Shown in pieces: positions 1 to 7,529 of a stretch of 64,000 bases of DNA (positions are counted from its first letter, which is position 1; each line of letters starts with the position of its first letter). The position numbers and the translations under genes are program-made. The stretch lies in NCBI GenBank assembly GCA_018242605.1, contig JAFEBP010000003.1, positions 1-64,000 of the forward strand. Reading direction: 5' to 3'. The notes beneath the pieces were generated by a model. The model ran no database searches. It saw only the letters and a program-made list of their open reading frames with translations, and was not told the origin of the DNA. Source of the DNA: Planctomycetota bacterium (GTDB lineage: Bacteria; Planctomycetota; Phycisphaerae; Phycisphaerales; UBA1924).

Positions 1-29
1 CACGGTTCCTGGGTCAGGTCACTTCGACA

Positions 30-660
30 TCCTGATCGCAACCAACCGCGCAACGTCGGCCACCCTGATCCGCCACCAACGCAAACCCCCGCCATTCTCC
101 GCCTCTACAGGCCGAAGGCCTGATCGTCCGTAGCCGGGGGTTGAGCGAGTCCGCGAGCGAAACCCCCGGAAAGCCCCACCAATTCCTCGCAGCCTGAAGG
201 GCTGCTAGTACCGTGCTCCCATGCACCGCGCTCTTCACTCCAACAAACGCAACGTCAACACACCGCCCACCTGATCGCAACCAACCGCGTAACGTCGCCC
301 ACTCTATTTCGCCACCAACGCACACCTCCGCCTCTTCAGGCCGAAGGCCTGATAGTCAGTAGCCGGGGGTTGAGCGAGTCCCCGAGCGAAACCCCCGGAA
401 AGCCCCACCAATTCCTCGCAGCCTGAAGGGCTGCTAGTGCCGTCCTCCCATGCACCGCGCTCATTACTCCAACAAACGCCACATCAACACACCGACAACC
501 CGTCCGCGCCCAACCGCGCAATGTCGGCCACCCTGATCCGCCACCAACGCAAACCCCCGCCATTCTCCACCTCTGCAGGCCGAAGGCCTGATCGTCCGTA
601 GCCGGGGGTTGAGCGAGTCCCCGAGCGAACCCCCCGGACAAACGCACCCCAACCCCCGCA
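30..660. repeat. Three imperfect tandem copies of a ~230-240 bp unit
   Basis: The palindrome-like core AGGCCGAAGGCCT recurs at 109, 338 (identical core) and 577, giving spacings of 229 and 239 bp. Each core is followed by a shared stretch containing GTAGCCGGGGGTTGAGCGAG, and copies one and two also share the following block ending near GCCTGAAGGGCTGCTAG. The units differ by scattered substitutions. Short open frames on both strands through the units look like by-products of high GC. I see no gene in positions 1-960. Similar GGCCGAAGGCC/CCTGAAGGGC blocks are, as far as I recall, dispersed in planctomycete genomes; the function is unknown. Confidence 0.75.
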
Positions 661-962
661 CCATCCAGGTCGTCGCCGATGCCGAACGTGCAAACTCGCC
701 CGAAGCACCAACACCCCCGACGCCCAGTGTGAGCGAAGGCTCCGCACCGCGAAGACCGAGATCACACGCAGCGATGCCCTCAAATCACTCGACTCGCCCG
801 CCAAACGCAGACGTCTCAAGTGCTACCGCCGTACCCCAAGCGTCCCGCCCGTCGCCTCTAAGCCATGCAACCAACCCACCCGCACCACACGCTGTTCCCT
901 TCTTCGTGATACACGGTGTTGCTGTCGCGAGATGGTTTCGGATGGGAAGGTCAAATCGGTAG

Positions 963-1246
963 CATCAGGCCGAAAGACCCTGTCCTGTGCAAATACTCCG
1001 TCCGCGCCGTTCCGTCTGGATTTCAGCGGTGAACCCTGCCGCGCGGCCTTCCGCTGTGCCCGATACGCTCATTTGCCCGCCGCGGCGGCGTGATTGTCCA
1101 GATATACCGTTTGCCGTGTCCAAATGGACCGCCGGTGAGGCGCAAGTGTGGTGAGGAAGCCATCCACGCAATCCGTCGCCAGATGAATGACGAAGCACGC
1201 AAAGAAAACTCGCCGAAAAAGGAATGCAGCGATAACGACCAGAGAC
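963..1246. other. Intergenic stretch without recognisable gene
   Basis: Between the repeat block and the next gene there is about 280 bp with no convincing reading frame. It holds the upstream region of the gene at 1260, whose only clear signal is the ribosome binding site at 1247-1252. Confidence 0.5.
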
Positions 1247-1259
1247 AAGGAGCGTCAGG

Positions 1260-1976
1260 ATGATACAGAACAATCAGGGTGCTTCCAGAATTCGCCCCGA
1301 CCTGCTTTTGTCACTGGCCGCAAGTGAGTCTCTGCGACATGCCGTAGAACTGTTGTTTCCATTAGAATCGCCTCTACTCGCGGGAGAACTTCGAGCGATC
1401 ATTGATCCCCAGTTGCTTCAGCAAAATGGTACAGTACCAACCATTTCAAGAGACCTTCTCGAGGAATGTCGGGTCGGCCTGCACAAGTTTGTGAGTGATG
1501 AAGGCCGTGGGCCTGCGGAAGACGATTGGGAAGCGGTCGGCGCAATTGTATCCGCTCTTTACATCGTCGGGTCCGTTCAAACCGGCAGCCAGTGCGATAA
1601 TTTTCACGAGTGCATGTGCCTGGTGATGGAAAGTGCCGTCCGGATGTCCTTGAGCAGCCAGTTGCTGCAGTTCTTGAGCGACATATGTGCATGTATTGAT
1701 GACGCGAACGAAAGTCTGTCTTTCGCCGATCTCGAGCTGTATTTCTGCTTGTGGGGCATATACTTGTCCCGCACTCTCCTTCCGAATGTGATTATTAATA
1801 TTCGCAACTCGATGACGGATGGGCTGCCAGAGGACTCAGAAATATTGTTTTATCCTCACAAAGATATTGTGAGCCTTGTGCGGAGCATCAAGGCGGTTGC
1901 GGGTGATACAAAACAGCCTCTGTTTCAAGTAGCAGACTTGATTGCCTGGTGTTCTGGAAAGATCAAGCGGGCGTGA
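1260..1976 (+). CDS. Unrecognised 238-residue protein
   Basis: I do not recognise the family. The frame is 238 codons, starts with ATG and is preceded by a perfect AAGGAG at 1247-1252 with a 7-nt spacer, which strongly supports both the gene and the start. The protein looks soluble and largely helical, with Leu-rich stretches and several Cys/Met in the middle (around residues 113-145), and no signal peptide or obvious membrane segment. Its base composition is visibly less GC-rich than its neighbours, with many A/T third positions, which suggests acquisition by transfer. It converges on the toxin-antitoxin remnant to its right, so the pair may be part of one accessory patch. Confidence 0.6.
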   Translation: MIQNNQGASRIRPDLLLSLAASESLRHAVELLFPLESPLLAGELRAIIDPQLLQQNGTVPTISRDLLEECRVGLHKFVSDEGRGPAEDDWEAVGAIVSALYIVGSVQTGSQCDNFHECMCLVMESAVRMSLSSQLLQFLSDICACIDDANESLSFADLELYFCLWGIYLSRTLLPNVIINIRNSMTDGLPEDSEILFYPHKDIVSLVRSIKAVAGDTKQPLFQVADLIAWCSGKIKRA

Positions 1977-2296
1977 TGTGACAATGGCCAGCTGAACGGT
2001 GTCCCACACGATCGCGGCATCAACGGTGTCGTAGCCGTGGATGATCCGGTTGCGCATCCCCGCACGGCCCACCGATCGATGCCCGGCAGGCGGCCCCGGG
2101 TCGGTTCGCTCACCTTGGTCGAGGCTTCACCGATGGTCTCGATCGCCCTGAGCACCGCGGGCAGGAGCATCTCGTCGTGCTCGAAGTCTGCCGGCGTGCG
2201 ACCGGCGCAGAACCGCACCGCTTTGCGGGCCCATTCCAACGTGTACGTGAGCCGCACGCGGTCGTCGTCCGGGTTGACGGCGGGGTCACGCGGCAT
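1925..2296 (-). pseudogene. hepT: HepT-like (DUF86) toxin with frameshift at the active-site motif
   Basis: The first ~75 residues match HepT (minor HEPN RNase of MntA-HepT systems), including a typical middle block IETIGEASTKVSE. The catalytic R-x4-6-H segment (RNRIIHGYDTVDAAIVWDTV) is not in this frame; it lies in the next frame, read from about 2072 down. The switch falls in or near the CCCC run at 2058-2061, so one missing base would explain it. As written, the toxin lacks its catalytic Arg-His. The second frame then runs on to 1836, overlapping the convergent gene, so the original C-terminus is also unclear. The ATG at 2296 sits inside the end of mntA (11-nt overlap), the usual coupled arrangement. 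A sequencing error cannot be excluded. Confidence 0.7.
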
Positions 2297-2609
2297 GTAG
2301 TAGCCTCGCGGTCGTCACCACCTCATCGCGGAACAGCCGCGACAGGTCCCCGGCGGTGCGCAAGTCCACCGCGCGCCCGATCAGTTCGGAGAGTTCCCCC
2401 TCCATCCGCGCCAGGCTCATGAGCGTCGGCCTCGCGCCGGGCTGGAACTCGACCAGCATGTCAACATCGCTGGTCGGACGGAAGCCATACCCACCCTCGG
2501 GCGAAGGGGGGCGGAGGATGCTGCCAAAGAGCGACAAACGGGCGACACCGTGGCGGCGGCAAAACGCCGCGATCTCGTCATCCGGAAAGTTAACGCCGTT
2601 GATGAGCAT
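2286..2609 (-). CDS. mntA: MntA-like minimal nucleotidyltransferase (antitoxin)
   Basis: This 107-residue protein matches the minimal nucleotidyltransferases that AMPylate HepT to neutralise it. It carries the GS motif (SLFGS) and the downstream SDVDMLVEF metal-binding Asp pair. In family members I know, GS and DVD are about 10 residues apart; here they are 17 apart because of an extra PPSPEGG-type insertion, which may disturb the catalytic loop. I chose the ATG at 2609 (MLINGVNF) because homologues start just before this point, although the frame stays open upstream. It overlaps hepT by 11 nt. With the partner frameshifted, the module looks inactive or decaying. Confidence 0.7.
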   Translation of the reverse strand: MLINGVNFPDDEIAAFCRRHGVARLSLFGSILRPPSPEGGYGFRPTSDVDMLVEFQPGARPTLMSLARMEGELSELIGRAVDLRTAGDLSRLFRDEVVTTARLLHAA

Positions 2610-3051
2610 GGTGCGGGCGATTCTATCGCGGATCACGATCAACTCCGCGCCGCCATTGACCTGCCCCATGCCCCCCGCGCGCACACCCCACCCCTCCCGC
2701 CCCCTCTCCGCAAGAATCCCAAAACAAACTCCGTGCCACTCGCTCCCGAGCCTGCTCCCACAGCCCCAACCCCGCTCCAAAAATCTCCACACACCCTTCT
2801 CGCCCGCGCTGCACCACCCGCCCCCGTGCGCACGCACCCGTCCGAGCAGCTCCTGCCTTCGCGTAATTACAGAGGCGCCCATTCCCCGCGCCCCGCGAAC
2901 AAGGAGCCACCTCATGCCCAGCACCCCTCTCTCCGTCCTCGCCAGAATCTGGGCCGCCGCCGCGCAGGCCGATCCCGCACCGCTCCCCGCCGCCCAACCC
3001 CAGCCCACCTCCTCGCCCAGCCCCGCGGCCGCGCCAGCGCCCAGCGCTCAC

Positions 3052-3920
3052 CACCAAAACTTCATCAGCAACCCACCGCCCGCCCCCCAACTCCCGCGGC
3101 CTCAACTCCACGCATGTCCCCACCCGCCCCGCCGCGGCACGCCCCCCACCAAAAGTTCACCCACCCCCAACACCCCCAGCGCTTCCCACGCCCGCCAACT
3201 CCTCTCCCGCCTCCAGGCCCTGGCCCTTCCCCTCTCGCCAATCTACCTCCGCCACCAACCCCTTCACCCGACACCTCTCCCCTCTCTCGGCCCCGCACGC
3301 GCCACCAAAGCTTCATCCGCACATCCCGCCGCCAGCGCCGCCCTCCCGCGCGCCGCCCCCGAGCACGCCACCAGATCTTCATCCGCTCCCCTCCCCGCCA
3401 ACGCCGCCCACCCGCCTGCCGCCCCCGCGCACGCCACCAAAACTTCATCCGCACCCCTCCCCGCCAACCCCGCCCGCCCGCGTGCCGTCCCCGCGCACGC
3501 CACCAAAACTTCATCCGCATCTCTCTCCGCCAACGCCGCCCGCCCGCGTGCCGTCCCCGCACACGCCACCAAAACTTCATCCGCTCCCCGCCCCGCCAAC
3601 GCCGCCCACCCGCGTGCCGCCCTCGCGCACGCCACCAAAACTTCATCCGCACTCCCCGCCTCCAACGCCGCCCGCCCGCGTGCCGTCCCCGCGCACGCCA
3701 CCAAAACTTCATCGGCACCACCCCACCCCGCCGCGACCCAATCCCGGCCCCCTCCCCGCCGTTTCAGGCCGCCCGGCCCCAATAACCACCCGCCCGCACC
3801 GCAGCGCACACCACCAAAACTCCATCGCACTCCCCGTCCGCTCCCATCTCCTCGCGCCCCAGCGCACAAACCCCGTCACTCTCCCCACCACCGCGCACGC
3901 CACCAAAAGTTCATCGCGCC
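3052..3920 (+). repeat. 66-bp tandem repeat array with conserved CACCAAAACTTCATC core
   Basis: The core CACCAAAACTTCATC, usually preceded by CGCACGC, starts at 3303, 3369, 3435, 3501, 3567, 3633 and 3699: seven copies spaced exactly 66 bp. Outlying variants start at 3052, 3147, 3812 and 3901. Between cores lies C-rich sequence that also repeats (CGCCAACGCCGCCCGCCCGC-like). Because 66 is divisible by three, every frame is periodic and open, producing a false 22-residue repeat protein. The same core recurs at 58.2-58.7 kb with a period that is not a multiple of three, which argues that the element is not coding. Confidence 0.85.
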
Positions 3921-4139
3921 CCCAGCCTCGCGCCAACGACGAGCCCACGAGCCCCGCCCTCCTCCCCGCAACTCCCGCTGCGAGCCATCCCGCTCCTGGC
4001 CCCCTCCACCGCCCCCAATCACCACACCCCGGGCGCGGGGCCACCGCGCCCCCCGGGCCTCGCAAAGCGGAGCAATCACCCACGCCGCGCAGCGGACCCG
4101 CAACACACACCAGCAGCCTGCTTCTCTAAAGCGGGAGGG

Positions 4140-4171
4140 GTGCCGGGGAGGGCGGCCAGCCCTCCCGGCAC
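4140..4171. other. Strong GC-rich hairpin
   Basis: GTGCCGGGGAGGGC at 4140-4153 pairs with GCCCTCCCGGCAC at 4159-4171 around a GGCCA loop, with one bulged G. There is no T-run on either side, so it is not a classical intrinsic terminator. It may be a copy of a dispersed palindromic element. Confidence 0.6.
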
Positions 4172-4368
4172 AAGCGCCCCCGCGCCTGTACCCGCGCCCA
4201 ATACCCAACCAATCTCACGCATGCCCCCCCGCCCATCGCCCACCGCTTTCCGCGCACCCAACCGCGCGCCAACGGCAATCAAACACCAGCCAACACCGCC
4301 CGCAAGCACCACCAGCCTCCGCCCCAACTCCCCCACCCGCAGCCCAAAGCCCGATTCCTAAGTACGCA

Positions 4369-4557
4369 ATGCCCGGCGCCCAATGCCCAATGCCACATGC
4401 CCAATACGCGATTCCCAATGCCCGATGCCCGATGCCCAATGCCCGATGCCCGATGCCCGATGCCCGATACCCGATACCCAATGCCCGATGCCCGATACCC
4501 GATACCCAATGCCCGATGCCGCATGCCCGATGCCTGATGCCTGATGCCTATTGCCTT
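4369..4557 (+). repeat. Heptamer tandem array, consensus ATGCCCR
   Basis: About 27 consecutive 7-bp units in perfect register, mostly ATGCCCG or ATGCCCA with single-base variants such as ATACCCG, ATTCCCA and ATGCCTG. The array ends about 47 bp before the preferred start of the FkbM gene. A four-unit relative (ATGCCCA, GTGCCTG, ATGCCTA, GTGCCTT) lies at 42102-42129. It resembles the short tandemly repeated heptamers known from cyanobacteria in period, not in sequence. Confidence 0.85.
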
Positions 4558-4603
4558 CCTCTCTCGTACAGTTGCCCCCTCACCCCACCCTGGAGCACGA
4601 CCT

Positions 4604-5485
4604 TTGGCACTGGATTTCAGCCTCGCGCAGTTCTTGGGCCGCAACGCCCCCACCATCGACATCGTCGATGTCGGGGCGATGTCTCTGGGCGGTCAGCCCG
4701 ACTACCACCCGCTGCTCAAGAGCGGCGTGGCCCGCGTCATCGGCTTTGAGCCCGTGCAGGCCGAGTGCGACAAGCTCAACGCCATGGCCGGGAAGAACCA
4801 CAAGTACCTCCCCCACTTCATCGGCGACGGCACCGAGCGCACCTTCCACCTGTGCAACATGTCGATGACCTCCTCTCTATACGAGCCCGACTCGGCCTTC
4901 CTCAGCCGCTTCACGCAGTTGGAGGAACTCACCAGGGTCGTCTCAAAGGAGCAGGTCAAGACGCGCCGCCTCGACGACATCCCCGAGATCACCAACATCG
5001 ACCTGCTCAAGATCGACATCCAGGGCGCCGAGCTCGACGCCTTCAAGGGCGCCCAGCGCCTCCTCAAGGACGCCGTCTGCGTCTACACCGAGGTCGAGTT
5101 CCTCCCCATGTACAAGAACCAGCCCCTCTTCGCCGAGGTCGATGCCCACCTCCGCGGCCTGGGATTCCTGCTCCACACCTTCCCCGACGGGCTCAGCGGC
5201 CGCACCTTCAAGCCCGTGCAGAGCGTGCAGGGCCCCTACCAGCCGCTCCGGCAGATCATCTGGGCCGACGCCATCTACGTAAAGCACTTCATGCACCTGG
5301 AGCAACTGAGCCCCGAGAAGCTCCTCAAGCTCGCCATCATCGCCCACGACCTGTGCAAGTCCTATGACCTGGTGAACCTCGTGCTCCGCGTCTACGACAA
5401 AGTCACCGGCAAGTCGCTCTGGAAGCCGTACATGACGCGCATCACCGGGGGCGACCCCGGCGCCCCGCCGGCGTACATCGACTGA
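4604..5485 (+). CDS. FkbM-family SAM-dependent methyltransferase
   Basis: The protein carries the FkbM-type methyltransferase fold: motif I VDVGAM near residue 21, the E of GFEP that would bind the SAM ribose near residue 48, and the family block LLKIDIQGAELDAFKGA around residues 134-150. Members O-methylate sugars, polyketides or polysaccharides; the substrate here is unknown. I prefer the TTG at 4604, preceded by GGAG at 4592-4595 with an 8-nt spacer, giving 293 residues. The only upstream in-frame ATG (4544) lies inside the heptamer array and adds a Pro-rich leader. The C-terminal ~60 residues after the fold are helical and unassigned. Downstream, an MscS channel follows after 30 bp. Confidence 0.8.
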   Translation: MALDFSLAQFLGRNAPTIDIVDVGAMSLGGQPDYHPLLKSGVARVIGFEPVQAECDKLNAMAGKNHKYLPHFIGDGTERTFHLCNMSMTSSLYEPDSAFLSRFTQLEELTRVVSKEQVKTRRLDDIPEITNIDLLKIDIQGAELDAFKGAQRLLKDAVCVYTEVEFLPMYKNQPLFAEVDAHLRGLGFLLHTFPDGLSGRTFKPVQSVQGPYQPLRQIIWADAIYVKHFMHLEQLSPEKLLKLAIIAHDLCKSYDLVNLVLRVYDKVTGKSLWKPYMTRITGGDPGAPPAYID

Positions 5486-5515
5486 GCAATAATTCAGGCT
5501 CAGGAACACACCGCC

Positions 5516-6364
5516 ATGCAGGACAAGACACCCGACATCGCCGTCAAGCCCGTGCAGACGCTCCAGGACACGGCCTCCACCTTCAAGCGCTTCTTCGATG
5601 AATCCGCCGGCACCGTGGGCAAGTTCGCGCCCAGCGTGGTGGGCGCCATCGTCTTCTTCATCGCCGCGTACATCATGTCCGGGTGGCTCTCGCACTGGCT
5701 GCTGCGGGCCCTCATCAAGGCGCACGTCGAGGCCACCATCGCCAAGTTCCTCGCCACCCTCTGCCGCTGGGGGCTGGTGGTCATGTCCACCGTGGCCTGC
5801 CTGGGCATGTTCGGCGTGAACGTCGCGGCGTTCGCCGCGGTGCTCGGCGCTGTGGGCCTGGCCATCGGCCTGGCGCTGCAGGGCTCCCTCTCCAACCTCG
5901 CCGCGGGCGTGATGCTCATGCTCTTCCGGCCCTTCAAGGTCGGCGACGCCGTCAGCGTCGCGGGCCAGTCGGGCATCGTCGATGAGATCGAACTCTTCTC
6001 CACCCGCCTGGACACGGCCGACAACCGCCGCATCATCATCCCCAACTCCACCGCGTTCAACGCGATCGTGGAGAACACCACGCACCACCCGATCCGCCGC
6101 GTCGACATCTCCGTGGGCGTGGAGTACTCCGCCGACATGGCCGCGACGCGCCAGGCGCTCATGACGGCCTGCAACGCCGTGCCCGAAGCCAAGCACGATC
6201 CCTCGCCCGGCGTGGTCTGCGTGCGCTTCGGAAAATCCGCCGTCGAGTGGCAGGTGCTGGTGTGGTGCAAGAAGGAAGACTTCCCGATCGTGCAGCAGGC
6301 CACGATGGAGGCCTGCCAGGATCAACTGCTCAAGGCCGGCATCCGCATGGTGCCGATGCTGTGA
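5516..6364 (+). CDS. mscS: MscS-family small-conductance mechanosensitive channel
   Basis: At 282 residues it matches the minimal MscS length. Predicted membrane segments lie at about residues 41-58, 80-100 and 103-131. The third is the pore helix with the Gly/Ala ridge pattern (GAVGLAIGLALQGSLSNLAA) followed directly by the beta-domain entry LFRPFKVGDAV. The C-terminal cytoplasmic domain contains the expected VENTTHHPIRRVDISVGVEY block. The channel would open under hypo-osmotic shock in the inner membrane. It is co-directional with the genes on both sides; the SRPBCC gene follows after 48 bp. Confidence 0.92.
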   Translation: MQDKTPDIAVKPVQTLQDTASTFKRFFDESAGTVGKFAPSVVGAIVFFIAAYIMSGWLSHWLLRALIKAHVEATIAKFLATLCRWGLVVMSTVACLGMFGVNVAAFAAVLGAVGLAIGLALQGSLSNLAAGVMLMLFRPFKVGDAVSVAGQSGIVDEIELFSTRLDTADNRRIIIPNSTAFNAIVENTTHHPIRRVDISVGVEYSADMAATRQALMTACNAVPEAKHDPSPGVVCVRFGKSAVEWQVLVWCKKEDFPIVQQATMEACQDQLLKAGIRMVPML

Positions 6365-6412
6365 GCGGTGGCCGGTGCATCCGAGGCCACGCGGCCGTCG
6401 AAGTTCGCGTCG

Positions 6413-6886
6413 ATGACCGAGCACCTGCTGCAAACAACCCTGTGGCTGCCCAGACGCCCCGAAGAAGTCTTCCCTTTTTTTTCGGACGCGCTGAACCTGG
6501 AAGCGATCACCCCGCCCTGGCTGCACTTCAAGGTCCTCACCCCCGCGCCCATCCAGATGGCCAAAGGCACGCTCATCGATTACAAACTCCGCCTCCGCGG
6601 CATGCCGATCCGCTGGCGCACCCTGATCAGCGCGTGGGAGCCGCCCTTCATGTTCGTGGATGAACAACTCAAGGGCCCGTACAACAAATGGCACCACACC
6701 CACACCTTTGAAGCCAAAGACGGCGGCACGCTCTGCACCGACAAAGTCGTGTACGCGGCCCCGGGCGGGCGCCCCGTGCACTCGCTCTTCGTCCGTCCGC
6801 AGATCGAGAAAATCTTCGAGTACCGCCAGGAGCAGTTGCTCAAACTGCTCGGCGCCGGCCGGCTCAGTGCACAGGCCGCGGCATGA
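6413..6886 (+). CDS. SRPBCC-superfamily (START/Bet v1-like) protein
   Basis: This ~157-residue protein shows the N-terminal pattern TTLWLPRRPEEVFPFFSD followed by LEAITPPWLHFKV, typical of the SRPBCC ligand-binding fold related to COG4276 and polyketide cyclase-like proteins. The ligand is unknown. I prefer the ATG at 6413 because the domain begins immediately after it; a GTG at 6368, three bases after the mscS stop, would add a 15-residue leader without domain character. Neither start has a clear ribosome binding site. The 3' end overlaps the end of the convergent DUF2959 gene by 23 bp. Confidence 0.72.
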   Translation: MTEHLLQTTLWLPRRPEEVFPFFSDALNLEAITPPWLHFKVLTPAPIQMAKGTLIDYKLRLRGMPIRWRTLISAWEPPFMFVDEQLKGPYNKWHHTHTFEAKDGGTLCTDKVVYAAPGGRPVHSLFVRPQIEKIFEYRQEQLLKLLGAGRLSAQAAA

Positions 6887-7526
6887 TCGCCAGATACGCG
6901 TCGCACTCCTTGCGCGACGTCTCCACCGCGGCGGTCATCGCGGCCAGGTCCTTCTCCCGCTTGGCGACCTGCGTGTACTGGGGCGCGGGCGGGTTCGCGA
7001 CGCCCCGGCGGTGCTTGAGATACAGCGAATCATCCTTGATCCCCAGCAGCACCGGGTTGAACGACGCGTCCGCGGCGTTCACCGCCGCGAGCATCCGCTT
7101 GGACCGCCCCTGCGCCGCCGAGAGTTCCCGCAGCGACTGATCCCGCAATCCCGGGTCCGCGTAGTCGCGGGCCTCGCGTTCCCAGCGGGCGAAAATGTCC
7201 TTGGAGTTGTCGGACACATTGCGGGCGCGGTCCGACGCGGTCTTGATGCGCGATTCGCAGCGGGCGACGATCCGCCGCCCCTCGCGGTACGACCCCTCGG
7301 CGTCCTGCGAGGCCACCTGCTGGATCATCGCGTCGTGAGCCGTCATCAGTTCATCGCGCGCCTTTTCCTGCGCGTCCCGCGCCGACTCAATGGTCCTGGC
7401 GAGCGTGCCCGAGAGGCTGGTCCAGAACGCCTCCGGCGGGCGCGAGTGCGGCGCGGCGCACGAGCCGGCCAGCGCAGCCGAAGCGATCGCGAGGGCGGCC
7501 AGAGCGTTGCGCATCGCGGCCGGCAT
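6864..7526 (-). CDS. DUF2959-like putative lipoprotein
   Basis: A 220-residue exported protein with an N-terminal hydrophobic segment ending in LAGSC, a possible but imperfect lipobox. The mature part is an alpha-helical, charged coiled-coil-like protein. It contains NVSDNSKDIFARWEREARDY and a later RMLAAVNAADASFNPVL block, patterns shared with the DUF2959 protein at 22.4 kb, so the two are likely paralogues. It starts three bases after the accC stop, which suggests co-transcription from the accBC promoter, although no functional link to fatty-acid synthesis is known. A second ATG lies four codons in and would equally preserve the signal sequence. Confidence 0.7.
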   Translation of the reverse strand: MPAAMRNALAALAIASAALAGSCAAPHSRPPEAFWTSLSGTLARTIESARDAQEKARDELMTAHDAMIQQVASQDAEGSYREGRRIVARCESRIKTASDRARNVSDNSKDIFARWEREARDYADPGLRDQSLRELSAAQGRSKRMLAAVNAADASFNPVLLGIKDDSLYLKHRRGVANPPAPQYTQVAKREKDLAAMTAAVETSRKECDAYLAIMPRPVH

Positions 7527-7529
7527 GGA

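Larger units (their letters stand above)
2640..4600. other. Two-kilobase C-rich region without a credible gene
   Basis: From the mntA upstream region to the FkbM gene the top strand is extremely C-rich and G-poor (for example 34 C and 10 G in bases 3541-3600). Long frames are open on both strands simply because stop codons are rare. None shows a recognisable domain, a ribosome binding site or normal residue composition. The region contains the 66-bp repeat array, a strong hairpin at 4140-4171 and the heptamer array, each listed separately. Confidence 0.65.

Noticed and set aside
1..960. Short open frames (about 100 codons) across the 5' repeats
   Set aside because: They occur on both strands in the same repeated block, repeat with it, and have no start signals.
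3303..3720. CRISPR array
   Set aside because: Repeats are regularly spaced, but the sequences between them are also repeats of each other, the period is 66 bp, and no cas gene is present.
3065..3869. Minus-strand repeat proteins with a 22-residue period (MKFWWRARGRHAGG-type and DEVLVACAGTARG-type)
   Set aside because: Two overlapping minus frames carry different 22-residue repeats over the same 66-bp DNA unit; this follows from a DNA period divisible by three. There is no start signal or domain.
2356..4749. 797-codon open frame on the plus strand across the C-rich region
   Set aside because: It runs antisense through mntA, then through a 66-bp repeat array and heptamers into the FkbM gene. 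Residue composition is Pro/Ala/His only, and the opposite strand is open as well. The shared core with the frame-breaking array at 58 kb argues against coding.
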